DNA of 64,000 nt from Alphaproteobacteria bacterium (GTDB lineage Bacteria > Pseudomonadota > Alphaproteobacteria > Sphingomonadales > Sphingomonadaceae): positions 310,001 through 374,000 of the forward strand of contig JAUHWC010000002.1 of the NCBI GenBank assembly GCA_030424845.1. The letters run 5' to 3'. Below the pieces are notes generated by a model. That model had not been told where the DNA came from and did not search any database. It saw nothing but the letters and a program-made list of their open reading frames with translations. This document shows, piece after piece, positions 16,074-24,453 of this stretch (its first letter is position 1; each line of letters opens with the position of its first letter). Position numbers and translations under genes: made by a program.

Positions 16074-17461
16074 GCATGAGCCTGATCGAAAGCCTGAACC
16101 AGACAGGGATGGACCTGGAGCTTCTCCGTCCGGGCGACACCGCCTTCGATGCGCTGGCAGAGCGCTTCGCTACCCATCCGGGAGTTGAGGTGGATTACGT
16201 CGTGGCCGTGCGTCCTAGTGAAGCCGAAGCCGTGCAACATGCAGTAGCTGCCGCGCACACACATGGCGCGGGGCTGCTCACCGTGTACAACGCCTCCAAC
16301 ACTGGCGCGCAGCTTTGCGGTGAGAGCGAGACGGTTATCCTCGACCTGTCACGGCTAGACCGCGTCCTCGAAGTCGATGTCGACAATGGCTACGCACGGG
16401 TCGAACCGGGTGTCAGCTATGCCGCTTTGTCCGCCTATCTGGCAGAGCATGGCCATGCGTTGCAGGTAGACAGCGAGCGCGATGGCGCAGCATCGATCGC
16501 CGGCAGCACCTTTGCCAAGGGCATCGGCTACACGCCATACGGCGAACACGCGCTGGTGCAATGCGGGGCTGAGTTCGCAACGCCCTATGGTGAGCTGGTT
16601 CGCACAGGCATGGGCGCCATGCCGGGCAGTAAGACTTGGCAGCTCTACAAATATGCGCTGGGACCTTATTCAGACGGGCTGGCCATGCAGTCTGGCCTGC
16701 TCGTGCCAACCCAGATTGGCGTCTGGCTGATGGGACAGGTGCCTGTCACCCAGACTTTGGCATACGAGATAGCCAATACTCAGGCCCTGTCCGAAGTCAT
16801 CGAAGCGTTGCGTGAATTCAAGATTGCAAACTTGCTACCTGGCACCGTCAGCCTGACCCACCGCGAGTTCGATGAGGCCCGCCATCCCGAGATTGCCGCT
16901 TCCGAATGGCGATTGACCTCGGCGCTCTATGGGCTTCCCAATCTGATCGCACTGGCAAGAGCAACGATTGATGGAGCGCTTGCGGCCATTGCAGATGTTC
17001 GCGCGGTCAGCGTTGAAGAACAGGCTGGGTCACCCGTCTGGCAGGAGCAGGCCGCGCTGGTATCAGGCCAGCCAGGCGTCGCAGGCGTGTCGTTCCCCGG
17101 TATCGATGCCAGCCATGTGGCAAGCCTGACTATGGTCGCCCCCATCGAAGATCGTTTCGCACTTGCGATGGGCGGGCACGCAAAGCAGGCGCTCGCTGAA
17201 CACGGCTTACCGTTTCTGACTGAAATGGCGGTTGTCGGGCGCTCCTTGTTTCAGAAGATCTATCTGCCTTATACTCCTTTCAATCCGCGCAGCGAGGAGC
17301 GCCTTACCGAGAGTGCAAGGCAGTTGGTGACCGCAATGCAGCAGCACGGAATCGGCGTCGCAGCCCAGAGCTTTGAACTCGCCGGCCTCGGTCTTGGCCG
17401 AGACACCGGGAGTGGATTGGCCGAGTTGCACCGGAGGATTGAAACGGCCCTTACGGCATAG
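16070..17461 (+). CDS. divergent second VAO/PCMH-family flavoprotein-like protein
   Basis: A 463-residue paralog of the flavoprotein two genes upstream. Alignable stretches include LDLSRLDRVLEVDVDNGYARVEPGVSY and GIGYTPYGEH. It is odd in three ways. It has no signal peptide. The FAD pyrophosphate loop that reads GRNLGYGG in the partner is NASNTGAQLCGE here. It ends without the GILAPGKSGIW tail. It may be a noncatalytic or differently acting subunit, or an enzyme on another substrate. The 4-base overlap with the cytochrome gene argues for a joint function. Confidence 0.75.
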   Translation: MSMSLIESLNQTGMDLELLRPGDTAFDALAERFATHPGVEVDYVVAVRPSEAEAVQHAVAAAHTHGAGLLTVYNASNTGAQLCGESETVILDLSRLDRVLEVDVDNGYARVEPGVSYAALSAYLAEHGHALQVDSERDGAASIAGSTFAKGIGYTPYGEHALVQCGAEFATPYGELVRTGMGAMPGSKTWQLYKYALGPYSDGLAMQSGLLVPTQIGVWLMGQVPVTQTLAYEIANTQALSEVIEALREFKIANLLPGTVSLTHREFDEARHPEIAASEWRLTSALYGLPNLIALARATIDGALAAIADVRAVSVEEQAGSPVWQEQAALVSGQPGVAGVSFPGIDASHVASLTMVAPIEDRFALAMGGHAKQALAEHGLPFLTEMAVVGRSLFQKIYLPYTPFNPRSEERLTESARQLVTAMQQHGIGVAAQSFELAGLGLGRDTGSGLAELHRRIETALTA

Positions 17462-17863
17462 GCTCAATCGTTGGTGATAACTTGCTGCGACACTGGCGCG
17501 GTCTCGCCAGCGGTGCAGTGCAAAAGCGGGGTGCCCAATGGGCGAGATTGCCGACAGGCCTGAAATTGGCTCGATTGCTGATTGGCTTAATTATATGGCG
17601 CAAACACCAAAAGCCGACAGTCCCTTACCGGCCCAGGTACAGACCTTATCTCACGTCGCAGATTGGGTGGAAAGCGGACATTCGTGTTCGCCGCCAGCGG
17701 ATGATCTCGGACGAGGTGTCGAAACAGAGAAACGGGCTGTTAGCCTTGCTCATCCGGAGTGACTAGTAATCCCTGTCTCCTTAGCTAGTTTGCTTTGTCG
17801 GTGCCGATCACAACAAGTTAGATCGTTAAAAAAGACGGCAACAATATTAGGAGCAGCCTCATT
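17462..17863. other. 402-base intergenic region with no assured gene
   Basis: Two overlapping short frames (17482-17766 and 17538-17762) lack a good ribosome site and recognisable domains. Composition is clearly AT-richer than the flanking housekeeping DNA. It contains AAGCGGACATTCG at about 17672, a form of a short motif also seen near 12855, 12906, 19520 and 19635. The AGGAG before the monooxygenase start lies at its right end, and a promoter for that gene is probably here. Confidence 0.4.
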
Positions 17864-19459
17864 ATGCAGTTCGCAGAACCTCAAGTCCTAATCGTGGGGG
17901 CCGGACCGTCTGGTCTGATACTGGCGCATGAATTGCTACGCCGTCAGGTTACTGTGCGATTGATCGAAAAGCGCCAGGGTCCCTCGCATACAACGCGCGC
18001 GATGACCGTTCATGCTCGCTCTATGGAGATGTTCGAGCATATGGGGATCGCTTATCGGCTCGAAGAGGTCTGCCTCGAATGCCCCGGTAATATCTACAAC
18101 TTTCCACATTTAACGGCCGAAGAGCAGCCGCGCACCGATTATCGCGTACTGCCGACGCGCTTCGCCTTCTATTACAAGATCAACCAGAATGATTTTGAAC
18201 AGGTGCTACGCGAACACCTTCTGGCGCAATACGGGATAAAGCCTGAATACCGAACAGAACTCGTCGGGCTTGATGCCAGCAGTGACAGCGTCGCGGCGCA
18301 GATCAAGTTACCCGACGGCCGGGTGGAGGCGCATCGCTACCCATGGGTTGTGGGCTGTGACGGCAAGCGCAGTTTTGTGCGTGATGCGGCCGGTATCGCC
18401 TTTGAAGGTGAACAGGTTGCAGTGATGTCAATGATGGACGTGCAGCTCGAAAACGTGACTTTTGATGATCGCTGGATGAACTACTTCTTCAACAAAGACC
18501 TGTTCATGAACTGTACCAAATTGCCCGGTAAGAACTGGCGCATCTACATGAGCGAGCCTTCAGGAGAGTATGTCTATGCGAGCGACCAGCGCGCGGCCTT
18601 CCAGGAGGTTGCCGACAAGATCGGTATTGGATTCAAAGTCGGTGAGCCCGAATGGGTCACCGCTTGGGAAATCCTCAACAATATTGCCGAGCGTTATCGT
18701 AACGGGCGATTAGTGATTTGCGGCGACGCCAGCCATATCCATTCTCCATCGGGAGGGCAGGGTATGAACGGTTGCATGCAGGATGCTTTCAATCTGGGCT
18801 GGAAACTGGCAGCCGTGTGCCAGGGCCGGGCCGACGCTGCTATTCTTGACAGCTACGAGAAGGAACGAAAGCCGATCGGCGAGCAGATTAGCGAAGGCGC
18901 AATGGCGACCCACCATATCGTAATGGGCTTCGGCGACGAACCCAAAGAGCGCTGGAAACAAACACAGGAGCCGGGTTGGGAGGAGCATACGATCCACCTC
19001 GTGTCCGGCCTGTCGCACAACTACAGCGACAATGTCGTGTTGCCCGACGGCATTGCAAAAGTCGCTGGACCGAAAGCCGGCGCAAGAGCGCCCGATGCAA
19101 TGTTGGTGCGCGAACCGCAGAAGCGTGTCTACGACGTCCTGAGGCATCCCGGCTTCACACTGCTCATCGTTCCCGGCGAAGAGAAACAGGCCCAGCTGGA
19201 GTTGGCCAAATCGGTTCGCAGTAAACTGGAAGAACGATACCCCGGTCAAATCTCGGTTTGCCTGATTGCGGACGACAAGGATGCCGGTTTCGACTATGAT
19301 CACATGGTCCCGGACGAAACCGGCGAGATTCGCGAACGCTACGAGATAGGCGAAGAGGGGCGTTTCGTTCTCGTGCGCCCAGATCTCTATATCGGCCTAT
19401 CTGTATTGCCCGAAGATGGCATGTCTATCGCCACCTATCTGGAACAGTGGTTCGCCTAG
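17864..19459 (+). CDS. FAD-dependent aromatic-ring monooxygenase
   Basis: A 531-residue class A flavin hydroxylase. Motifs are the dinucleotide-binding GAGPSG at 12-17, the DG motif VVGCDGKRSFVRDAAG near 163, and the GD motif VICGDASHIHSPSGGQG near 286. A thioredoxin-like C-terminal domain occupies roughly 390-531, as in phenol hydroxylase, MhpA and PcpB relatives. It should hydroxylate a phenolic compound with NAD(P)H and oxygen. An AGGAG lies 11 bases before the ATG. GC3 is visibly lower than in neighbouring genes, pointing to transfer. It fits downstream of the phenol-oxidising operon in a catabolic block. Confidence 0.86.
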   Translation: MQFAEPQVLIVGAGPSGLILAHELLRRQVTVRLIEKRQGPSHTTRAMTVHARSMEMFEHMGIAYRLEEVCLECPGNIYNFPHLTAEEQPRTDYRVLPTRFAFYYKINQNDFEQVLREHLLAQYGIKPEYRTELVGLDASSDSVAAQIKLPDGRVEAHRYPWVVGCDGKRSFVRDAAGIAFEGEQVAVMSMMDVQLENVTFDDRWMNYFFNKDLFMNCTKLPGKNWRIYMSEPSGEYVYASDQRAAFQEVADKIGIGFKVGEPEWVTAWEILNNIAERYRNGRLVICGDASHIHSPSGGQGMNGCMQDAFNLGWKLAAVCQGRADAAILDSYEKERKPIGEQISEGAMATHHIVMGFGDEPKERWKQTQEPGWEEHTIHLVSGLSHNYSDNVVLPDGIAKVAGPKAGARAPDAMLVREPQKRVYDVLRHPGFTLLIVPGEEKQAQLELAKSVRSKLEERYPGQISVCLIADDKDAGFDYDHMVPDETGEIRERYEIGEEGRFVLVRPDLYIGLSVLPEDGMSIATYLEQWFA

Positions 19460-19480
19460 CAGTGTGTGAACAGGCATACC

Positions 19481-19505
19481 AACCCAAACACTTTGCTGTT
19501 GGGTT
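19481..19505 (+). terminator. hairpin after the monooxygenase gene
   Basis: AACCCAA (19481-19487) and TTGGGTT (19499-19505) form a 7-bp stem with an 11-base loop, 22 bases after the monooxygenase stop. There is no real T-run after it, so its role as a terminator is uncertain. Confidence 0.35.
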
Positions 19506-19700
19506 TGAGCGCATTTACTGAATGTCCGATTTGGGTCGTATGCCGACTGACAGCTTTCCAAACCCTGAGCACCAAGAGCGGACTGTCCGGAACCGGCCCA
19601 GTTCCAGAAGTTCACAATGAGTGGGCAGCAAGTCCGAATGTCCGTTCGCCCTGGGCATTCTATTGGCTTCCGCTAAAATGCATGTCGGGAGGGCAATCGC
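19506..19700. other. noncoding remnant DNA near the island's right edge
   Basis: No gene is supported. The stretch carries degenerate copies of a GAATGTCCG motif (about 19519 and 19635) and GCGGACTGTCCGG near 19590. It ends in the purine-rich GGGAGGGC that could serve the fragment starting at 19701. Confidence 0.35.
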
Positions 19701-19808
19701 TTGGCCGACAATTGGAACGACGCCGAAATCAACCTGATCGTTGCGGACTATTTTGCGATGTTGGCGGAAGGGCGGCTGGAGCGGGTAGCGGGAATCGAAC
19801 CCGCATAA
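19701..19808 (+). pseudogene. 5' fragment of a gene cut at tRNA-Gly
   Basis: From a TTG at 19701, preceded by GGGAGGGC, the frame reads NWNDAEINLIVADYFAML about residues 4-21 and then runs into the tRNA and stops at 19808. This opening resembles the N-terminus of a group of bacterial hypothetical/HNH-nuclease proteins (W-x-D-x-E then IVADYFAML). The conserved part ends at the tRNA 3' end, so this looks like a gene broken by recombination there. Confidence 0.5.
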
Positions 19809-19850
19809 CTAGCTTGGAAGGCTAGGGCTTTACCACTAAGCTATACCCGC
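19777..19850 (-). tRNA. tRNA-Gly (anticodon TCC)
   Basis: A full cloverleaf on the minus strand: acceptor GCGGGTA pairs with TACCCGC, the D-arm is GCTTAGTGGTAAAGC, the anticodon arm CTAGC-CTTCCAA-GCTAG gives anticodon TCC, and the T-arm is GCGGGTTCGATTCCCGC. The discriminator T and a genomically encoded CCA follow at 19777-19780. The 3' end faces the accessory block, the usual geometry for an integrated element. Confidence 0.96.
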
Positions 19851-20148
19851 CCGTCGGCGCGCAAAGTCGCTTGCCACCTATCAGGGGCTTTCGTCAAGCA
19901 TCCTCGCCCTTTTGATACGCTCCGTCACTGACCGTTCTGTACGCTCGTCTGCCAAAGCACCACCCCCACCGCGGCGGGGCCGGTCACCACGAGAAAACTT
20001 GCGAAGAGGATCGCCACTGTCCAGACGATGCCGGTTAGATGCTAATCGGCAAACTATCCAAGTACGCTTGGTAGACTGAATGCCCGAAAGCGCTTTATTT
20101 TCCCGCCCCGGCCATATGGCCATGGACGCGCGCAGGGCTAGCGGGCAG
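19851..20148. other. 298-base gap between tRNA-Gly and apt
   Basis: It should contain the tRNA promoter. On the minus strand, codons ending at 19925 spell a short hydrophobic segment (TVAILFASFLVVTGPAAVGV) that could be a remnant of a membrane protein. It is closed upstream by stop codons and has no good start. I see no supported gene. Confidence 0.4.
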
Positions 20149-20682
20149 TCAGTGGCCTGCAAATTCCATCAGCGAATGCGAGGAAATGCCCGCTTCGCGC
20201 AAGCGCTCTGCACCGCCAAGTTGGGGCAAGTCCACAAGAAACAGCGCCGTTTCACAAACTGCGCCCGCCTGTTGCAGCAATTGCGCCGCAGCCATCGCTG
20301 TGCCGCCCGTTGCGATGAGGTCATCCACAAGCAAAATCTTTTCCCCTTCGCCAACCAGCATGGGATCGATCTCGATGCGTGCCTCGGCATATTCGAGCGC
20401 GTAATCCACGCCGATGGGTTGGACAGGCAGTTTCCCCGCCTTGCGCACCGGAATGAAACCGACGCCAAGACGTATCGCCAATGCGGCGCCAAAAATGAAG
20501 CCGCGTGCCTCGATACCGGCAACAGCAGCAATTGCTGGAGGGGCGAGTTTCGCCATGTGGTCGATAGACGCGGCAAGACCACGCCCATCAGCGATGAGCG
20601 TGGTAATGTCGCGAAAATGGATGCCGGGTGCCGGAAAATCCGGAACCGTGCGGATCAGGGCCTTGAGTTCGTCGCGGGTCAC
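20149..20682 (-). CDS. apt: adenine phosphoribosyltransferase
   Basis: A 177-residue cytoplasmic salvage enzyme making AMP from adenine and PRPP. The PRPP-binding loop ILLVDDLIATGGTA is at about 116-129. Upstream are GIHFRDIT and the family patterns AGIEARGFIFG and PVRKAGKLP. The start is a GTG. The gene lies 37 bases downstream of petC on the same strand, so it may be read from the bc1 operon. Confidence 0.95.
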   Translation of the reverse strand: MTRDELKALIRTVPDFPAPGIHFRDITTLIADGRGLAASIDHMAKLAPPAIAAVAGIEARGFIFGAALAIRLGVGFIPVRKAGKLPVQPIGVDYALEYAEARIEIDPMLVGEGEKILLVDDLIATGGTAMAAAQLLQQAGAVCETALFLVDLPQLGGAERLREAGISSHSLMEFAGH

Positions 20683-20719
20683 GCGGACCGCCCCGACCTC
20701 GCTCCAGGCCCTGGCCGCA

Positions 20720-21571
20720 TCAGTCCTTGCGGGTCTTCAGCGTGGACCAGACCGATTTCTTGGCCAGCCACGCAAGGATGGTCACGAAGAGCAAGAAGCC
20801 CATCACCATCCAGCCCATCTTCACGCGGTCCACCAGGCTGGGTTCTGCCGTCCAGGTGAGGAAGGCAGCCACGTCCTGTGCCATCTGGTCAACCGTGGCC
20901 GCGGTGCCATCGGCATAGGTCACCTGGCCGTCAGCCGTGATCGGCGGAGCCATCGCCAGGTTGAGGTTGGCGAAGTACGGGTTGTGATAGAGGCCCGGTC
21001 CCGGAACGGAATCGGGGAAGCGCTCTGCCAGTTCCGCGGAAGGCTCCTGGTAGCCGGTCAGCAGGCTGTAGACATACTCGGGGCCGTGATGGCGCGCCTT
21101 GGTCATCAGCGAGAGATCCGGCGGGATCGCATTGTTGTTGGCCGCAGCAGCAGCCACGTCATTGGCATAGGGCGACGGGAAGTAATCGGTCGGCGTGCCC
21201 GGGCGCGTGGTGTTCTCACCCGTGTCCGGGTTGATTGCCGGAACCACCCACGAAGCCGCTTCGGCCTTCACCTCTTCCTCGGAATAGCCCAGTTCCGCGA
21301 GGTTGCGGAAGGCGACCTGCTCGAGGCTGTGGCAGGCGCTGCACACTTCCTTGTAGACTTGGTAGCCGCGCTGCAACTGGGCCAGGTCCCATTCGGGCAT
21401 CAGGCCGTTGTGCGCGAAACCTTCAGCCGGTCCGTGCGGATCGAGATGGAAGGCATGTTCCGCAGTTTCTGCAGCAGGCTCGGTGATGTGGTTGTAAGCA
21501 CCCACGACAAAGGCCAGCACCACCACGAAGGTGAAGACGAGGCCGACGAGAATTCCAACAAGGCGGATCAT
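20720..21571 (-). CDS. petC: cytochrome c1 of the bc1 complex
   Basis: A 283-residue membrane-bound heme protein. An N-terminal hydrophobic segment (4-23) acts as signal, the heme site is C77-S-A-C80-H81, and a C-terminal membrane anchor (about 255-275, WMVMGFLLFVTILAWLA) holds it to the membrane. It passes electrons from the Rieske centre to soluble cytochrome c. The ATG at 21571 follows AAGGGGAAAG; the longer open frame upstream overlaps petB and is not used. It is last in the petA-petB-petC order. Confidence 0.95.
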   Translation of the reverse strand: MIRLVGILVGLVFTFVVVLAFVVGAYNHITEPAAETAEHAFHLDPHGPAEGFAHNGLMPEWDLAQLQRGYQVYKEVCSACHSLEQVAFRNLAELGYSEEEVKAEAASWVVPAINPDTGENTTRPGTPTDYFPSPYANDVAAAAANNNAIPPDLSLMTKARHHGPEYVYSLLTGYQEPSAELAERFPDSVPGPGLYHNPYFANLNLAMAPPITADGQVTYADGTAATVDQMAQDVAAFLTWTAEPSLVDRVKMGWMVMGFLLFVTILAWLAKKSVWSTLKTRKD

Positions 21572-21596
21572 TGTATCTTTCCCCTTAACCCGCGCC

Positions 21597-22889
21597 TTAA
21601 GCCGCAGTCTCTGCGTCTTTGCCCAGCACGGCCTTGTCATCGGAGCCCAGCACCGCCTCGGTAATCGAGAAGGGCAGCGGCTCCGGCTTTTCGATCGAAG
21701 AGATGATCGGCAGGAAGACAAGGAAATGCAGGAAGTAATAGGCCGTCGCGATCTGGCTGATCATGACATAGGGCTCTTCAGCCGGCGCACCGCCGCAATA
21801 GAAGAGCACGGCCATGCACGGGACGAGCCCGAACCAGAAGAACTTGCGGAACAGCGGGCGGTAGTGGCCCGAACGTACCGGCGACTTGTCTAGCCACGGC
21901 AGGAAGAACCACACCAGGATGGCAGCGAACATCGCCAGCACACCCCACAGCTTGGCCGGCAGGATGAAGTCGAAGGTGAAGGCGCGCAGGATCGCGTAGA
22001 ACGGATAGAAATACCATTCCGGCACGATGTGTGCGGGCGTGGAGAGCGGGTTGGCCGGGATATAGTTGTCCGGGTGGCCCAGCGCGTTCGGCATGAAGAA
22101 CACGAATGCGCAGTAGACCAGCAGGAACACGCCCAGTCCGAAACCGTCCTTTGCCGTGTAGTACGGATGGAACGGCACTGTGTCGCTCTCGCTCTTCACT
22201 TCAACGCCCGTGGGGTTCGACGAACCCGGGATGTGCAGCGCCCAGATGTGCAGGATCACCACGCCGGCAATCACGAATGGCAGCAGGAAGTGCAGGCTGA
22301 AGAAGCGGTTCAGCGCGGCATTGTCAGGCGCATAGCCGCCCAGCAGCCACACCTGCAGCGGCTCACCCACCAGCGGGATCGCACCGAACAGGCCGGTGAT
22401 CACCTTGGCACCCCAGAAGCTCATCTGGCCCCAGGGAAGCACATAGCCCATGAACGCGGTCGCCATGGTCAGCAGGAAGATGACCACGCCGATCAGCCAG
22501 ATCATTTCGCGCGGCGCCTTGTACGAGGAGTAGAAGAAACCGCGGAAGATGTGGAGATAGAGCACCACGAAGAAGGCGGAAGCGCCGTTGGCGTGGGCAT
22601 AACGGATCGCCCAGCCCCAGTTCACGTCACGCATGATGTGTTCGACGGAGTCGAAGGCAACGCCCGCGTTCGCGGCATAGTGCATCGCCAGCACGACACC
22701 GGTGACGATCTGCAACACCAGGCAGAAGCCGGCGAGCACGCCGAAGTTCCACATGTAGGAAAGGTTGCGCGGCACCGGATAGCCGGCGCCCACTGCGTTA
22801 TAGACGAAACGTGGAAGCGGCAGCTTCTCGTCCATCCACTTGGTGAAACCGGTCTTCGGTTCGTACTGCTTGGCCCAGGGAAAACTCAT
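21597..22889 (-). CDS. petB: cytochrome b of the bc1 complex
   Basis: A 430-residue polytopic inner-membrane protein that binds two b hemes and holds both quinone sites. Heme-ligand segments [10 protein letters not shown] and [13 protein letters not shown], the Qo-site [12 protein letters not shown], and about eight hydrophobic helices are visible. It lies 17 bases after petA and 25 bases before petC. It oxidises ubiquinol and drives the proton-translocating Q cycle. Confidence 0.96.
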   Translation of the reverse strand: MSFPWAKQYEPKTGFTKWMDEKLPLPRFVYNAVGAGYPVPRNLSYMWNFGVLAGFCLVLQIVTGVVLAMHYAANAGVAFDSVEHIMRDVNWGWAIRYAHANGASAFFVVLYLHIFRGFFYSSYKAPREMIWLIGVVIFLLTMATAFMGYVLPWGQMSFWGAKVITGLFGAIPLVGEPLQVWLLGGYAPDNAALNRFFSLHFLLPFVIAGVVILHIWALHIPGSSNPTGVEVKSESDTVPFHPYYTAKDGFGLGVFLLVYCAFVFFMPNALGHPDNYIPANPLSTPAHIVPEWYFYPFYAILRAFTFDFILPAKLWGVLAMFAAILVWFFLPWLDKSPVRSGHYRPLFRKFFWFGLVPCMAVLFYCGGAPAEEPYVMISQIATAYYFLHFLVFLPIISSIEKPEPLPFSITEAVLGSDDKAVLGKDAETAA

Positions 22890-22906
22890 CTCTCTTGCCT
22901 CTCGCC

Positions 22907-23473
22907 TCAGCCGATCACGATCGTGGTATCGGAGGTGAAGGTGTATTCCGGAACTTCCAGGTTGGTGGGAGCCGGGCCCTTGCGAATGCGGGCAGCGGTA
23001 TCATAGTGCGAGCCGTGGCACGGGCAGAAATAGCCGCCATACTCGCCCTTGTTCTCACCCTCGGCAGCGCCCAGCGGAACACAGCCCAGGTGGGTACAGA
23101 CACCCATCACCACCAGGATGTTCTCATGGCCTTCCTGCGTCCGCTCGGCCAGCGTCTGCGCATCGCGCAGGTCGCCAACGTCAACCGCGTTGGCCGCTTC
23201 GATTTCGGCCTGCGTCAGGTTGCGCACGAAAACGGGCTGCTTGCGGAAGACAGCCTTGATCGACTGGCCGGGCTCGAGAGTGGAAATATCCAGCTCCGTC
23301 GTGCTTTCGGCCAGAACGTCCTTCGAGGGTGCCATCTGGCTGACGAGCGGGATCAGGGTGAAGATCCCGCCTACGCCAGCCGCAGAAACAGCAGCAATTT
23401 CGATGAAGTCGCGACGACGGACGCCGTCTTCGGCCACTACTTCCGTGTTGGCGGTATCAGTGGTGGTTGCCAT
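22907..23473 (-). CDS. petA: Rieske iron-sulfur subunit of the bc1 complex
   Basis: A 188-residue protein with a twin-arginine segment RRRDFI at 19-24 and a hydrophobic anchor (27-45). The [2Fe-2S] ligands are in C126-T-H128-L-G-C131 and C150-P-C152-H153-GSHYD. Export by Tat, uncleaved, is known for the family. It is the first gene of petABC; the 180 bases upstream presumably hold the operon promoter. Confidence 0.96.
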   Translation of the reverse strand: MATTTDTANTEVVAEDGVRRRDFIEIAAVSAAGVGGIFTLIPLVSQMAPSKDVLAESTTELDISTLEPGQSIKAVFRKQPVFVRNLTQAEIEAANAVDVGDLRDAQTLAERTQEGHENILVVMGVCTHLGCVPLGAAEGENKGEYGGYFCPCHGSHYDTAARIRKGPAPTNLEVPEYTFTSDTTIVIG

Positions 23474-23652
23474 TACCTTGCCTTGCCTGCCGGACTTACC
23501 GCGAACATGGCGCCCACGGGATTATCCGAAAAGAATCACGACCTGCCGCACGCCGAAACAATGCCCCGGAGGCGGCGGCTTGGCGCGGCTGATAGACGAG
23601 CAAATCGCGCCTGCCAACCCGCCTTTTGGCCAATAGTCGGCAAGCGGCGGAT

Positions 23653-24453
23653 TTACCCCCGGCCGGCAGGCCCGTCGGCCATGGCGATCAGCGAGAACTG
23701 GCGGCCATATGTCGGCTGCCCGAGATGCACCGAGCGGCGATGGGAGAAAAAGCTCTGCGCATCGGAATAGGTGTCGAGCCCGAGGCAATCGACATGGGCG
23801 ATGCCTGCTCGCCTGAGCCGTGCCGCGACATAGGCTTCCAGGTCGAACTGCCAATGTCCGGGCGCACCGGCACTAAAAAACCGTTGGTTTTCCGTGTCTT
23901 GCCGAAGGAAACGGTCCCGGAAGCCCTCATCCACCTCGTAACTGTCCCGGGCGATGCAGGGCCCGATGGCTGCGCTGATGGTGGCGCGCCCTGCGCCAAG
24001 TTGCTCCATGGCCGCAACGGTATTCTCCAGCACGCCGCCAAAGGCGCCCCGCCAGCCTGCGTGCGCGGCGCCGATCACGCCTGCCTGCGGATCCGCGAAC
24101 AGCACCGGCGCACAATCGGCTGTCACGATCGCCAGCGCCAGTCCGGGCCTGTCGGTGGCAATGGCATCGGCTTCGGGCCGCGAATCCTCGGGCCAGGGCG
24201 CAGTGGCGATCACTGCTTCGGGCGAATGGATCTGCCTTACCGTGACCAGCTGCGCACCAGGGCAGCTTGCCGCCAGCGCCCGCCGGCGGTTCTCGACCAG
24301 GGCAGCGTCGTCATCGCCTGCATTGAGGCCGACCTGCAGCCCTGCCACATCGCCGAGGCTGACCCCGCCCCTGCGGCCAAGGAAGCCATGCGGAAACCCG
24401 CCGAGCACGCCGGAGCGAATCACCTCGACGGTGGAGGCGTCATCCTCAACCAA
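23653..24453 (-). CDS. pgeF: purine nucleoside phosphorylase/peptidoglycan editing factor (YfiH/PgeF family)
   Basis: About 266 residues with the multicopper-oxidase-like laccase domain fold. Motifs are VRQIHS, VTADCAPVLFAD, GAAHAGWRGAFGG and AAIGPCI. Family members phosphorolyse purine nucleosides in vitro, and E. coli PgeF removes misincorporated serine from peptidoglycan precursors. The start is ambiguous: a TTG at 24453 overlapping the pepN stop by 8 bases, or an in-frame GTG at 24423 beginning MIRSGVLGG. It is translationally close to pepN. Confidence 0.88.
   Translation of the reverse strand: MVEDDASTVEVIRSGVLGGFPHGFLGRRGGVSLGDVAGLQVGLNAGDDDAALVENRRRALAASCPGAQLVTVRQIHSPEAVIATAPWPEDSRPEADAIATDRPGLALAIVTADCAPVLFADPQAGVIGAAHAGWRGAFGGVLENTVAAMEQLGAGRATISAAIGPCIARDSYEVDEGFRDRFLRQDTENQRFFSAGAPGHWQFDLEAYVAARLRRAGIAHVDCLGLDTYSDAQSFFSHRRSVHLGQPTYGRQFSLIAMADGPAGRG

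Noticed and set aside
17538-17762. 74-codon open frame between the methylhydroxylase operon and the monooxygenase
   Set aside because: Plausible composition in part, but weak ribosome site and no recognisable domain; kept as intergenic.
19897-20020. Short hydrophobic reading on the minus strand near apt
   Set aside because: About 30 residues, closed upstream by stop codons and with no good start. At best a remnant.
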